DNA from: Megamerina dolium
Taxonomy: Eukaryota; Arthropoda; Insecta; Diptera; Megamerinidae
Direction of reading: 5' to 3'
Assembly (NCBI GenBank): GCA_963854835.1
Contig: OY978530.1
Coordinates: forward strand, 15,263,720-15,327,719
Length of the DNA stretch: 64,000 nt
In this document: piece after piece, positions 47,385 to 59,097 of the stretch
How the letters are laid out: every line of letters begins with the position of its first letter
Numbering within the stretch: the first letter of the stretch is position 1
Translations under genes and position numbers: made by a program
Notes under the pieces: generated by a model
What the model was told of the DNA's origin: nothing
What the model saw: only the letters and a program-made list of their open reading frames with translations
Database searches by the model: none

Positions 47385-48540
47385 ATGGAAATGGCACTTT
47401 CTACACTACTTAAAAAGGCAGACGGAAATTATATGGAAAGTCTGAAAGAAACGGGACAGTTACTGCTGGACACTCACTTTCCAGGCTGTGCCACCAGTGA
47501 TGTGGACAGTGAAAGCATCGAGCATATCAGTTTTTTGATGGCTACACGCAGGTCACTATCACTGACTTGTAATATTTTTACCGTCAACAAAACTAAATGG
47601 GCAATCTCCACATTTAATCCATTTAAATCTCCTGGTGTTGATGATATTAAACTTGCCTTTTCCGGCAAGGGCTAATTTGTTAGCACCAATTCTAACAAAA
47701 ATTTCCAGGATAAGCCTGGAATTAGGTGCAGTGCCTAAGTCATGGACAAAAGCTTGGGTCGCATTCATCCCGAAAGCAGGGAAAAAGGCGGATCACACGC
47801 CCAAATCTTTTCGGCGCATATGCCTAATATCCTTCCTGCTAAAAGCAATGGAAAAAATGATAGATCAGTACATCAGAGAAGTTTTTTCAAAGATACACCA
47901 CTCTATACTGAACAATATGCTTACCAGTCAGGTAAGTCGGCTGAGACTGCAATACATTGCCTAACGAGTAAAATCGAACAGGCACTGGAGGGTAAAGATA
48001 TAGCTCTTTGCACATCGGTTGATATCACAGGAGCTTTTGATAATGCTACTTTCAGGTTTGTTAAGGAAGGTATGATCAGAAAGCAAATTCATAGACTGAT
48101 CATAACATGGGTGTTCAATATGCTGAAAAACCAAGGGCTGTCCTCAAGGAGGCGTTTTATCGCCGCTCCTATGGTTATTGGTCTTGGATGAGCTTTTGCA
48201 AACTCTCGACGATCTCGGATGCGAAGTTCAGGGCTTTCCAGATGAATTAATAATTATGATCAGAGGCAAATTTGACTCTATCATAACTGAGCGCATGTAA
48301 CTAGCTATTGACATCACACAAGACTGGCGTCAGAAGAAAGAACTCTCGATAAACCCTAGCAAAACAACGCTGGTACCCTTCACGAAGAGAAGGAAGTTGA
48401 ATTTAGGGACCTTGAAGTTAGGCGAAACAGAACTAACACTCTCTAAGGAGATGAAATATTTGGGAGTAATCCTGAATAAAACTCTTACTTGGAACAGCCA
48501 TTTATCATACATCACGAACAAAGCCCTGAGGGCTACCTTC
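47385..48540 (+). pseudogene. LOA element C reverse transcriptase
   Basis: Blocks: TLLKKADGNYMESLKETGQLLLDTHFPG, FNPFKSPGVDDIKLAF, and after a frameshift AWVAFIPKAGKKADHTPKSFR, SFLLKAMEKMIDQYI and TSVDITGAFDNATF (motif A). A segment before the catalytic motif is missing near 48185. The catalytic motif itself reads GFPDELIIMIRG, so FADD has become FPDE. The thumb carries WRQKKELSINPSKTTLVPF and MKYLGVILNKTLTWNSHLSY. A TAA occurs near 48298. Activity is not possible. Confidence 0.83.
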
Positions 48541-48908
48541 GCTTGCCAATAGCTGTATGGTTAAACATGGTTACTACGACTTAAAATGATGGCGTGGTCT
48601 TACAAAACTCTAATAGTACCGATGATCACGTATGCTTATCTGGCATGGTGGCCCAAGGAAAATCAAATTGGGACTCAGACGATCCTTAACAGGATTCATC
48701 GAATAGCCTGTTTGAGCGAACGGGAGCGATGAGAACTAGCCCCACAGCAGCTTAAGGAGTAATCACAGGTCTCAATCCTCTACACCTTCTGGTCAAGAGG
48801 ACAGCAGCCAGTGCAGCCATAACGCTTCCGAACTCTATTCACCTGAAAGAAGGTAACCTAAAAGGGCACATTAAGATTCTAGACGTAGTCTGGAATTCAC
48901 CGGGCCTC

Positions 48909-49598
48909 ATGGTCTTTGACAGGATTGATAAAAAATTTATATTCTCCAAACTCTTCAAAGTGATCATTCATGATCGCTCAGCGTGGAGAAACAACGAAAT
49001 ATTTCTAGATCAGGGCTCACAGTCATGGTACACTTATGGGTCCAAAATGGAAGATGGCAGTGCTGGAACGGGAATTGTAGGGCCAAATTTCCGAAAGGAA
49101 ATTGCAATGGGAAAAATAGCTTCCATTTTTCAGACGGAGGTCCACGCCATAGAGCTATCTGTCAGAGAATGTTTACGTAGGGGCACTCGAGAAACCAACA
49201 TATGCATTCTTTCAGACAGTCAGGCAGCTCTAAAATCACTAATGAATTTCTCGTTCCAATCTAAGTTGGTCTGGGAATGCTTCGAACTCCTCAATACCTT
49301 AGCAAAGAGAAACTCTGTGACTCTAATATGGGTACCGGGGCACGAAGAGCATGCAGGCAATGAAATAGCAGATTCACTGGCCAAAAAGGGCGCAGACACT
49401 CCTTTCATAGGCCCAGAACCCTTCTGCGGGGTAAACAGTAGCTTCATGAATAACTTAATATGTGAAGAGGAAAAAAGTAGTCTAACCGATTACTGGAGAG
49501 CCCAAACAGGCATGCGGCAGTCGAAAAGATTCATTGACCGTGAACACATTAGATGTTATCTTGGACCTCAGCAGAAAAGACATCAAGCTCTACACTGA
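48909..49598 (+). pseudogene. LOA element C RNase H domain
   Basis: This open frame has SQSWYTYGSKMEDGSAGTGIV (the first catalytic Asp of WYTDGS is Tyr here), IFQTEVHAIELSVREC (Glu), ICILSDSQAALKSL (Asp) and TLIWVPGHEEHAGNEIADSLAKKGA (last Asp). It ends with FIGPEPFCGVNSSF, a segment also found at the window start. A frameshift near 49530 moves the reading into the Cys/His end. One missing catalytic residue should inactivate it. Confidence 0.85.
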
Positions 49599-49761
49599 AC
49601 TATTAACAGGTCATTGTAAACTTAATTATCACATGATGAAAATGGGTGTGGTAAACAACGATCTCTGTCGACTCTGTCTTGAAGAGCAGGAAACAGCAGA
49701 ACACATTCTTTGCAATTGCCCAGCTGTGGCTAGATGCAGACTATACTACTTAGGCAACTGA
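49534..49761 (+). pseudogene. LOA element C ORF2 C-terminus (Cys/His motif)
   Basis: The frame gives LLTGHCKLNYHMMKMGVV and DLCRLCLEEQETAEHILCNCPAVA, a complete CX2CX8HX4C motif, ending YYLGN at TGA. The 3' untranslated region (49762-49901) and a (TAA)n tail follow. Confidence 0.85.
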
Positions 49762-49917
49762 TTCATAGTTCCCAGGAACCTAGTTAAAATCAATCACACA
49801 GCAGTGTGATTGATTTTATAAGATTTATAAATAGTCTTGAGATCTGCTAGTTAGGGAATAGGCTGCACAAAAGATCTTCAGGTCGCGATGCATCATAGCC
49901 TTAATAATAATAATAAT

Positions 49918-49931
49918 AAACAGTAGCTCCC
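49918..49931. repeat. Target-site duplication of LOA element C, right
   Basis: AAACAGTAGCTCCC, the partner of 39775-39788. After it the R1 reading frame resumes. Confidence 0.85.
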
Positions 49932-50458
49932 GATTGAGCGACTAGATCTGGCGGATCATAAAACCAAAGCAGTATTAATGAGTAGCCGGAAGAAAGTAGA
50001 GCATATTGATGTGCTTGTTGGTAACCACATCATATCCTCTAGTCCATACATTAAGTACTTGGGTGTCCTATAGGACCGTAGGTTGAATTTTAAAGAACAC
50101 CTCAAATATGCATGTGTTAAAGCAGCAAGAGCTGGTGCGTCATTGTCGAGGCTCATGCCGAACTTTAATGAACCAAGTCAAGCGATTAGAAATCTACTCA
50201 CAGGCGTCAACACATCAATAATAACGAAAGCTGCATCAGTATGGTCTACAGCGACAGGTTGTAAGTCTTACATGAAAGGATCACAGCGGCATATAGATGA
50301 TAATCTTTGAGAGTATGTAGCACATTTCGCACAGTCTCTAATGATGCTGCGAAAGTAATTGCGTGCATATGTCCTATTGACATCATAGCAACCCAAGCGC
50401 AGTCAATTCGCGATAATAAGAAACTACGGCAGGCTGAGCGAATAGAATTACAGAATAT
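49932..50458 (+). pseudogene. R1-type RT thumb and C-terminal part, segment 3
   Basis: [20 protein letters not shown] is the end of the palm and start of the thumb. [18 protein letters not shown] follows, with a TAG near 50071 in place of a sense codon, then RRLNFKEHLKYACVKAARAG, RLMPNFNEPSQAIRNLL and SIITKAASVWSTA. The last part, VCSTFRTVSNDAAKVIACICPIDI and QAERIELQNI, is the R1-type C-terminal helix region. The gypsy copy 2 insertion cuts the codon after QN. Confidence 0.85.
50455..50458. repeat. Target-site duplication ATAT, left (gypsy copy 2)
   Basis: ATAT precedes the LTR TGTTGCGTAC and recurs at 59935-59938. The R1 frame reads through correctly when the element and one ATAT are removed (QNI then IGHSERV). 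Confidence 0.85.
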
Positions 50459-51286
50459 TGTTGCGTACTATTTTTCCACAACACTTACTAAGTACCTAGC
50501 TCACTAGATTAACACCTAGACCTAAGCTCCTAAATATCCCTCGAGTCTAACACACTCGTTGACTGAAATAAAACAATTATATTTTATTAAGGATACTTGC
50601 GGTTTCTACATTTTTGCTGGTGTTTTTCACTTTTACACTAATACTGGAGGGCCTCGTAAAGATCGCAGTATTTACACTTTTACTTCAACTTTACACTAAT
50701 ACTGGAGGGCCTCGTAATTATCGCAGTATTTACACTTTTCTTAAAGCTAACACTTCGGTGCAAGACTCACAACTGAACAGCCACTACCTTCAGTAAGCTG
50801 GCAGCTTATATCTATTTTTCTAACAGTAGCCACATATCAATCTACCCACATACCAACATATAACATACCATAATATATTCACACCACTTGTGTGTTTGTA
50901 TGTACTATATGTGTTTGTGTACACGATCGATGCACTCTCCATATGTATATATTCTACATGAGAAAGCAACTTTTTGATATTCTCACATATGAGTAGACCG
51001 CGTGATTTTAGTTGTCATGTATGCTTACACAGGTATGCTTACGTAAGATCAGAACTACGAATTGTGTGGGAAAGTGCTTTGTCAGCATTTTCACACCCAG
51101 CTGCAACTCAGTTGGCGCAATGTTCTGACATTTCACAATTATAAGTAATATTAGTATGGATTGTGTATATCACAACTTCGAGCAATGTTGGTATGTGTAT
51201 TGACAAATAAGTAGTGCCCAATCTCGGGAAATATGTCGCGAGGCAAAATATGCATATGGGTATATTTCATATTTTGGCTCGCAACA
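50459..51286 (-). repeat. 3' LTR of Ty3/gypsy copy 2
   Basis: 828 bp; on the minus strand it begins TGTTGCGAGCC after the polypurine tract and ends TACGCAACA. Two 58-bp repeats are visible around 50640-50740. Confidence 0.9.
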
Positions 51287-51303
51287 TCCCTCCCTTCTCT
51301 CAG
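51287..51303 (-). promoter_or_regulatory. Polypurine tract of gypsy copy 2
   Basis: The minus strand reads GAGAGAAGGGAGGGA directly against the LTR start TGTT. Such a tract primes plus-strand DNA synthesis. Copy 1 has no purine tract at this point. Confidence 0.85.
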
Positions 51304-53091
51304 GAAGAAAAAATTATCATTATGAAATAATAATAATTTTTTCTTATAAGGAAGAAGTTAAAATTATGCTTATTTTGTAAAATTTAGCACAATGAAAAAT
51401 GTATGATACTATGAGGAATAAAATACGAAGTATTATTTACATATATGGTTTCTGGTAATTCGGTGATTATGGTGCCGATGATGCGATGAGTTTCCTGCTA
51501 GTTGTTGTCTGCTGTACTTAGCTTTTTTTTTAATGGTTTTGTTGCAGATTTTGTTGTTGAATTCTAGTGATGCAAACAGTAACTTCTCCTTTATCAAGGT
51601 TCGATTTTTGTTTCGGCAATTAGAGCGAGATTATTTACATTTAGTTGATCTTCTGGATGTTTTGTCATGGAATCGTTATCTGGATTATTATTGTGGAAAG
51701 TTGGTTTGTTGTGCTTGTGGGTTGATGCTGGTGTCTAATGTGTCCAATGATTTGATTCGACAGATTTTTTTTTGTATAGGAATGGTATGAACAATAGCTT
51801 GCAAAGTGGGTTTTATGTGTACCGCACTGCTAAGCAATATTGTCGATGTGAAACTCTGTACTCCTGGTGTAAGTGTTCAATAATTGGAGCAATAATGAAT
51901 ATGTAATTTTGGTTCAGTTATTTATCATTTTCTTCTAATGTGGATCAAAATCCATAGTCACTGAAGCTGAAATATTTCATTCGGTTTTGGTTGCTAGCTG
52001 TTATTGTTGATGTCTCAATATTAGTTATTAGATATTGTTGATATCTCATAGCTATTATTGTCACGCTGTCTAGGCACGCCAAAGTTATTTGTTGTAAATT
52101 TTATTGTTTTGTAAGTTTTTTATGGGTACTCGCTGTATTGGGCCTGCTTTGTTTTCTGCTATGGGTTTATTAGTTCTTTACTGCCTCAAGGATAGTTTTG
52201 TGTCATCCTTCTCTTGGTTGTTACTGTTGTTAAAGCTGTTAATGTTGCTGCGTTTGCATCTCTCGCAATTTCACAGTATGAGTTGATTTTGGATTCTCGT
52301 GGACATACTGCTGCTCTCTTGTGTTTGTTGGGGAATTACCAGATTCTTTTTCAATAATAGATCACTTGCCTCTACTATATATATTATAACTACTAAATCT
52401 ACTGTAACACTCATTTAGTTAATTTTGTTATAAAGATTTACATATATTCTTATATACCATATAAAAATATTTTTTTTTTTTTTGTAATATTCATTTATAA
52501 TCTCTACTTAATTTTTTAAAAGGTATTAAAAATGTATTGTTGTTTGGACAAAAATATAGGGACCACATTGCATTTTCTCTTCATAGTTGCAATGACCAAC
52601 TTTTCGTACTTGTAGCTGGTACGATTTTCAATATTATCCATTGAAAACGGAACGTGTTTTGTTACATATATTTCATCTTACTTTTACGGATATATATATT
52701 TGTTTTTTTTTTTTGTGATATTTTTTTGTTTTTGTTTTGTTTTGTATTCAACCTAGCTAACCTATTGCTTATTTATCATATTTCGTCATATAAATCCTAA
52801 CGTGTTCTTACTATACTGTATCTACTATATATTTCTAACCCTCTAATATTGTACTATTTTTGGATACATCCTCTATACTTAGCCTCGCCCAATGCACATC
52901 AGTATCCACACACCGAATTACAATTCAACGCGATGAATTGTAACAGATGTCTTTATGCGCATGAACACTGCGCCTACTTCCTTCTAATTTGCAAAATATT
53001 CTAAATTTTTACATTATTTTCATAACTGATTTTTACATTATTTTCATGACCCTTATTGTCCCTTTCTATTTTGTCTTAATCCCTTCGAAAA

Positions 53092-53174
<83 letters not shown>

Positions 53175-54009
53175 TTTGTGTTGCACTTTATCCACAGTTT
53201 AGTACTTTCCAATTTTGACTTCAGCCATCTCTTTAGTGTACCTATATTTCTTGAGGGACCCTGTATTCTTGTACGATAATAATGGAGAAAATTTTAGTAT
53301 TTTTTGTATATATTAATATTTCATTTTATTGTTGTCAAAAATGATGTATTAAAGGGAAGGAAAGGAGTAAGAAAAAAAGAATAGATAAATGTAATTCTAA
53401 TACAATTCCCATAATTGTCAGTCGATTAAATTTATTTCCCTACATCTATGGTCAGCATATTATAAACCGACATTTGATTCATGATGTATTATTATTATTT
53501 TTTCTTGCATTTTTCATAGTTGTGCATTTGCTTGTATTATGTGCATTTTGTTTGAAATTTCATTCTTGTATATCTATATGCGATACTATTTTGAGTGTCG
53601 TTCTCACGTTATTGTACAAGTTAATGCATTGTTATGCATTTTTCTTAATATGGTCAACGTGCTATTAATGAAATTTTTTTTTGTACGGAATTTTGTTTGT
53701 TTTTTTTTTTTGCATTTTTGTAGTATTATGTATTTTGCTTGGTCTGAAAATTTAATTCTCTTGTATCTTTGTTTTGTGCATTTCGTTCTCATGCTTTTAT
53801 GCATACTCGGTATTATGTTATTGTAGGGTGTTATTTGTAGAGGTTTGGATTATCGAATTTAATATTAATCTAAGTTTAGATGGAAGGGTTTTATTAAATT
53901 ATTTTGTGAAGCTTAACTAATAATTCTTACTTCACACTATTGTATTTTATATCCTAAGTGAATTTTTTTTTCTACCACAAATACTATTACTTCGTTAAAC
54001 TACTACTAC
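51304..54009 (-). other. Long 3' non-coding region of gypsy copy 2, with (TA)n
   Basis: 2.7 kb between integrase and the polypurine tract, without coding signal on the element strand. A (TA)n tract lies at 53097-53165. The stretch 52165-54009 is alignable to copy 1 20239-21886; 51304-52165 is unique to this copy. Plus-strand frames here look like antisense noise. Confidence 0.75.
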
Positions 54010-54354
54010 TTATTGATAAAAATGTTTTAGTAAGTTGTTATGGTACTTTTTATCATTTTGTCCGATTTTAATAGTCGTCGTTACTGGACTGTCCACATGT
54101 ATCACTTCGTATGGTCCAGTCCAGATGGGACTAAATTTATTTTTTCTAGTCTGGTTTTTCGGTAATACTTTATCACCTATTTTAAAAATTATAGAGTGGA
54201 TCCCTTTGTCGTATTGAATTTTAGCTGAATTCTTTGCTTTTTCTTGATTTTCCGTTACTAACTCGTGTGACCTTTGTAGTTGGTATTTTAATACTTTATT
54301 TTGATCATATGTATTGTACACAGGTGATCTTTTTGTTTTTAGGTTTGTCGGCAT
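54010..54354 (-). pseudogene. Integrase C-terminal domain of gypsy copy 2
   Basis: The frame NLKTKRSPVYNTYDQNKVLK continues through HSIIFKIGDKVLPKNQTRK and NKFSPIWTGPYEVIHVDSP to KHFYQ and a stop. This is the SH3-like GPY/F module. It is separated from the catalytic core (54490) by about 130 bases of shifted frame containing QWLASATQ-like sequence. Confidence 0.8.
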
Positions 54355-54489
54355 ATCGGTATTGAAACCATATAGGACACTGAATGGTGTACGTTTCGTC
54401 GAAGTATGTATGGTGTTATTGCGTCGCTGATGCTAACCACTGGTCCCAATTAGACCCAACTTCTTTAGCAAAACTCCTAAGATATTCTG

Positions 54490-55905
54490 CTAAAGGTGGC
54501 TTCTTTCTAAAGGACCATTTGCTTCTGGATGATACATTGTTATATGCAATTTTTTAACACCCAGCATCTTGCATGTATCAGAAAACAGTTTCGAAGTGAA
54601 ATTTGTACTATTATCAGTCACTAAAATTTTTGGTATGTTATATCGCGCAATAACTTCGTTGTAAAACGCTTTTGCTACTGTGCTAGCTTCAGCATCTGGT
54701 ATAGCTACACAAATAAAAAATTTGGAAAAATCATTTTGAAATGTATGTATGTATTTGTTTCCAGATGTCGTCTCTGGAAGAATTCCTACCATGTCCATAT
54801 ATACCTTTTCAAATTGCTTAGATGGTGTATCAGGTAATATCATTGGCATTTTCGTGAGCCTTGAGCTCTTGTTAGTTTGACATTTTTTACAATTTTTAAC
54901 ATATTCTTTAATCTGGCTTCGCATACCTTTCCACCTGTACTGTCTTCTAATCCTGAAATAAGTTTTCAAAGCACCCTGATGCCCTCCTAAAAGTGAATCA
55001 TGGAAGTTGCGAAGTATTGTCGATATATCCTTCTCATCAGTGAGAAGTTCAGCATTCTTGTTCTCCTGATTTTCTGCATTTTCATCTAGTACTAATTCGT
55101 CATCAGAGCTTTCATCTGGCTCTTCTTGGCCTTCGGTTTCGTCGACTTTATTCCTTGCCATAGAACGAGTCACAACCATTGTTGACTCCTGATTCGGTTG
55201 TGGAACTCTGCTGAGCGCATCCGCGTTCAAGTTCCTTTTGCCTGGTTTATAAATTATTTCAAAATCAAATTCAGATAGTTTATGTCTGAAACGTGCCAAG
55301 CGAGATTTCTGGTCTTTCAGATTGGCAATTCCACGTAAGGGCTGATGGTCAGTGTAGACTTTGAATGGTCTACCGAGTACATAAGCTCTATAATTCTTTA
55401 CAGCCCACACGATAGCCAAGAATTCCTTTTCAATGGTGGAATATCTTTTCTCAGTATCACTGAGTGCTCTGCTCGCAAAGGCTATTGGTCGATCTTTTCC
55501 AATTTCACCTTGCGATAGAACTGCACCCAAAGCTTCATTGCTGGCATCTGTGGTCAGCACGAAAGGTTCGGAAAAATCTGGATAAGCTAAAATTGGTGGA
55601 GAGCAAATTGCCTCCTTCAATTTTTCAAAAGATTTCTGACATTTATCGGTCCATTCAAATTTTGCATCTTTTCTTAGTAATTTATTAATTGGTTGCGCTA
55701 TGCTTGCCATATTTTGAACAAACCTTCTATAATAGTTTACTAAACCTAAGAATGCCTGAACATCTTTCCTATTTCTTGGAACAGGAATATTTTTGACACA
55801 TTCTACCTTACTGGGATCTGGCAATGCCACTTCCTCAGTGCACTTATGGCCTAGGTAAATTATCTCTTTTCGTAGAAACTGGCACTTTTCTGTATTTAAC
55901 TTCAA
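54490..55905 (-). pseudogene. RT thumb, RNase H and integrase of gypsy copy 2
   Basis: 471 codons are open. LNTEKCQFLRKEIIYLGHKC is the RT end. KFEWTDKCQKSFEKLKEAI and FVLTTDASNEALGAVLSQGE begin RNase H; YTDHQPL is the later Asp block. Integrase shows HQGALKTYFRIRRQYRW, CKKCQTNKSSRLTK and the three acidic sites MDMVG, VTDNSTNF and NGPLERSH. Copy 1 has TGA where this copy has Trp (EWTDK). The frame ends near 54490 after RSHL, as in copy 1. Confidence 0.9.
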
Positions 55906-56519
55906 GTTATGTTTACGTAAAAGTCCAAATACTCTTCGAAACGCGACTCATATTGTGCCAAGTTTCGACCATAGACGACGATGTCATCCAAGTAGACAAA
56001 ACAATCTATACCTTGAAGTCCTGTTAGTACATGGTTCATTAGTCTTTGGAAGGTGGCAGGGGCTCCTGCTAAGTCGAATGGCATTCTGTTAAATTCATAG
56101 TGCCCAACACCTGTACTAAACGCTGTTTTTTCTCTGTCTGATTCTTTCAATAACACTTGATGATACCCATTGGCCAAATCAAGTGTAGTGAAATATCTAC
56201 AATGACCTAACTGGTCTAATATTTCATCGAAGAGTGGAATGGGAAAAACTTGTTTAATAGTGGCGTCATTTAATTTCCTGAAATCTACTAGTAGCCTCCA
56301 TTTTCTTTTACCATCTTCTCCCACTTTCTTTGGCACCAAAATTATGGGAGAATTCCAGTGCGATGAGCTGGGAATAATTATGTCGTCTTCCAAAATTTTG
56401 TTTACTTGCTTATTGATTTCTTCCTTATGCGCTTCTGGTAGCCTGTACTGTCTTTGGTTGATTGGCGCCTGGTCTGCTTTTATTGGTATTGTGTGTTTTG
56501 TACCTGTGGTGTGAGACAA
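55902..56519 (-). pseudogene. Reverse transcriptase of gypsy copy 2 (catalytic motif kept)
   Basis: TKHTIPIKADQAPINQRQYRLP, ILVPKKVGEDGKRKWRLLVDF, FTTLDLANGYHQVLL and CFVYLDDIVVYGRNLAQ. Unlike copy 1, both Asp of YLDD are present. A frameshift after SRFEEYLDF (about 55905-55925) separates it from the thumb. Upstream, between the ATG at 56896 and 56519, a small deletion near 56760-56785 and a frame change break the start of the frame. Confidence 0.9.
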
Positions 56520-56892
56520 TTTGTCACCTTCTAAGAAAAATAAATCGTGGAATGACTTAAATATTCCATCTATGGAATTCTTTTCCTCAATGTTTAAGTT
56601 TTTGTCTAGTTTAATTTTTTCTAATATTTTGGTAACCCTTTTTTGGCTATTAGTTTCCTTGATGTTATTTATTTTATGAGCTATGTCGTATTCTTCGTGT
56701 TCTGAATGATTAAATTTAATTATATTAATTTTAAGCTTATTATTTACAATATATGAATCTATATATTGTTGTTTATATATGTGTTGTCCGTCACACTGCC
56801 CAATGTCTCCCCTAAATATATTCCAGGAGATACTTTCTGTTTCTCTACTATAATTGTTTCAAAATTCGTATTTACTTTAATAGGGACTACCT

Positions 56893-57570
56893 TCATAGTT
56901 CTCCAGGTACTACAACCTCACTGGTGTGTAGTATTCTATTACCCTCGTACAACGGTTTGAGAGGTAAAGTCATCAAATGCTGTTTTCGTTCACCGAAGAA
57001 AGTCAGCTTCTTTTTCATAGTATTTATAACTGATCGGTTCCATAAATTGTCTCTACCTAGGATACCATCAGCAGGTATCCCTCTCTCTTCAGAGATTAAG
57101 TGTAGTTCTAAAATCATATCTTTCGTCCTCTCATGTTGGACTGCTACTGACCTTAATGTGGTGACAAATCCTCCTAATGCACCACTAAGATTTTTCCTTA
57201 AATGTCGCTTCTTGCTAACAGATTCATTAATTACTGATGACTTTATTAAACTGGTATCTGCCCCAGAGTCTACCAGTAAAATGAGTTTTAAATTTTTTGC
57301 TTCCTCACACGGAAACTCAATGAACAGATCATCTACATCAGAGACTCCCAAACAGTAGCCATGTTTGTTATTACTGGATGGAAAAGATGGTTCAACAATC
57401 CCCCTGGACGCTTGACTACCAACTTCCGCCATCTTGCTATCTGACTTGGAGGGTGTGTCAACAATCTCCAAGGACGCATAACTGACACCTTCCATTTCAA
57501 CTGGCCTACTTTTAGCAAAATTTTGGGTTTCCCGGTTTATTGGCCGTACCTGGGCCCCCCGTAGTTTCAC
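56893..57570 (-). pseudogene. Protease frame of gypsy copy 2
   Basis: Nearly identical to copy 1. LILLVDSGADTSLIKSSVI is the active site. It ends at the same TGA, which overlaps the ATG of the RT frame (ATGA, 56893-56896). It is read -1 relative to gag. One residue difference near the active site is KNLKLILL against KNGKLILL in copy 1. Confidence 0.85.
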
Positions 57571-57582
57571 TGGGTTTTTTTC
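57567..57582 (-). promoter_or_regulatory. Putative -1 frameshift site, gypsy copy 2
   Basis: The minus strand reads GAAAAAAACCCAGTGA, identical to copy 1 11461-11476. The gag stop and the overlapping -1 protease frame are both conserved. Confidence 0.45.
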
Positions 57583-58979
57583 AATTCTTTGCGTCTATAA
57601 CAGTCGGCGATCCTGTGTCCCGGCTTCTTACAGAAAAAACATTTGCTTTCTTGACCTCCCTTAGTAGGTGCAGGTGTTTGATTGCCTTTTCCTTGTGACC
57701 TGTTGTTGCTAAAAGGTGTGCATGACAAATTGAACTCATGTCCATATTTTTTACACTTTATGCAATAGGGCATGTTTTTTCTCTTAAAACAACCGTCTCT
57801 AGTATGCCCTTTTTTGTCGCAGAAGGATCAGGTAGGAACTCTTCTTTGGCTATTTCGGAGTCTTACGTTATTATTTTGGTATTTGTTCACTCCGAGTGGC
57901 ATCTTGTCATTTCTGTTCTGGTGAAATGCCAATGTATTACTGGCCTCAGTGTGGTGAACATCGTTTGAATATAGTGTTCCCATATGAAACTGATTGAATC
58001 GTGGTCCTCTTTCGAGCAGAATACACGTATTTACGGCCTCCTCTGCTAATTCTTCCAACGTGCCCGTCTTACCTACCATATGAGTTTTTAACAATGGATC
58101 TTGAAGGCCTGATATAAAAGATGTCCTCGCATACCCCTCTAGCTCTTTTAACAACGCTTCGTCTCCTACCCCACCATATCTATTCTTAATACATTGTATC
58201 GCCGTGGATTGTAAAACACGTATATCTTCCTGAGGCAGTTGGCGTGCGACTTGTATTTGGTGCGTGAGAGGTTCCAGGTGAACGGTCTTCAAATATGTGT
58301 TTCGCAGAAGTGTATACATTACATTCTATATTAGCGAATTTCTTACTTAGCACCATGTTGTAAGCATCCCCATATAGTCGCTGTTTTATACAAGCTACGA
58401 AATCTTCCAACTCGTCGGGTTTTATGGCTTCTTTTGCTAATTCGCACCCAGAAATGAACTGGTGTACCTCGGTATTCAAATCTTTAGGCTCCGCTCCAGT
58501 GAGTACTGGGACTAGTCTACTGACGGTCTGTGCAATTTCGTCAATACGCATTTTTAGCCTTACTTCAGGTTGTACTTTTAGTTGTGTTTTTCGTACTGGT
58601 GTACGGCGACGAAGAGGTGTCTCCTGTGCTATGCACCGTTCTCTTTCGAGATTCCTCTATTTTTCCTGGAGTGCACTTAGCTGCTCAGAGTCAACCGAGG
58701 TTCTGAGCCTTTTCTCTATAAATTCTTCAGAAATGCCCATTTCTTTTAGTAATTCTTCTAATTCCTTATTTCTATTAAGAGTCTTAGTAATCCCTACTTC
58801 TAGCTGTTCCGCGATCTGAGTTCGCGATCCAAATTCGCAGAGCCCTAATTTGTACCTCTGCTGCCTCTAAATCGTCCTTTTGTTTTAAGGCTGCTTCAGC
58901 CTGGCTTTTTAATAGTTCTTTTAGCGGTTATTGCCACGTCTACCTCTATTGCTAATGATTCGTAGGATTTCTTGTCCAT
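57567..58979 (-). pseudogene. gag of gypsy copy 2
   Basis: The ATG at 58979-58977 opens MDKKSYESLA; soon after, about 120 bp present in copy 1 are missing, joining VAIT to AKRTIKK out of frame. The capsid part is at 58551-58186 (RIDEIAQTVSRLVPVLTGAEP) and 58319-57828. It retains segments absent in copy 1 (QVARQLPQEDIRVLQS, GGVGDEALLKELEGYA). The zinc knuckles at 57835-57590 match copy 1, including TGA at the first Cys codon. A7 precedes the gag stop (57575-57581). Confidence 0.85.
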
Positions 58980-59076
58980 TAGACCACAAAAAAGGCAAAC
59001 ACACACTAGAATCAGGTCCTGTACTGCGTTAAACGTTCAACGTAAAACACCTTGTATATACAAGATATTTCGCAGT

Positions 59077-59097
59077 ATCCTACCGGCTGCGCCAAAA
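59077..59097 (-). promoter_or_regulatory. Primer binding site (tRNA-Ser type), gypsy copy 2
   Basis: Adjacent to the 5' LTR the minus strand reads TTTTGGCGCAGCCGGTAGGAT. TGGCGCAG(T/C)CGGTAGGAT is complementary to the serine tRNA 3' end known as primer in the 17.6/297 lineage, with one mismatch. Copy 1 has lost it. Confidence 0.75.

Larger units (their letters stand above)
39789..49917 (+). mobile_element. LOA-type non-LTR retrotransposon C, carrying element B
   Basis: The plus-strand element has its 5' end at 39789 (CTTCTCTGGTAGTCAC). It is interrupted at 39864 by element B and resumes at 44352 (its own 11 bases GACTGTGCCAT being duplicated at 44341-44351). It ends in a (TAA)n tail at 49902-49917. 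Without B it is about 5.6 kb. Order: leader, ORF1 (45120-46220), endonuclease (about 46390-47020), RT (47385-48540), RNase H (48909-49450), Cys/His end (49534-49761). Many stops, and key residues of RT and RNase H are changed. Confidence 0.88.

Noticed and set aside
51533..51790. Plus-strand open frame of 85 codons
   Set aside because: Antisense to the non-coding region of gypsy copy 2, without family features; composition alone explains it.
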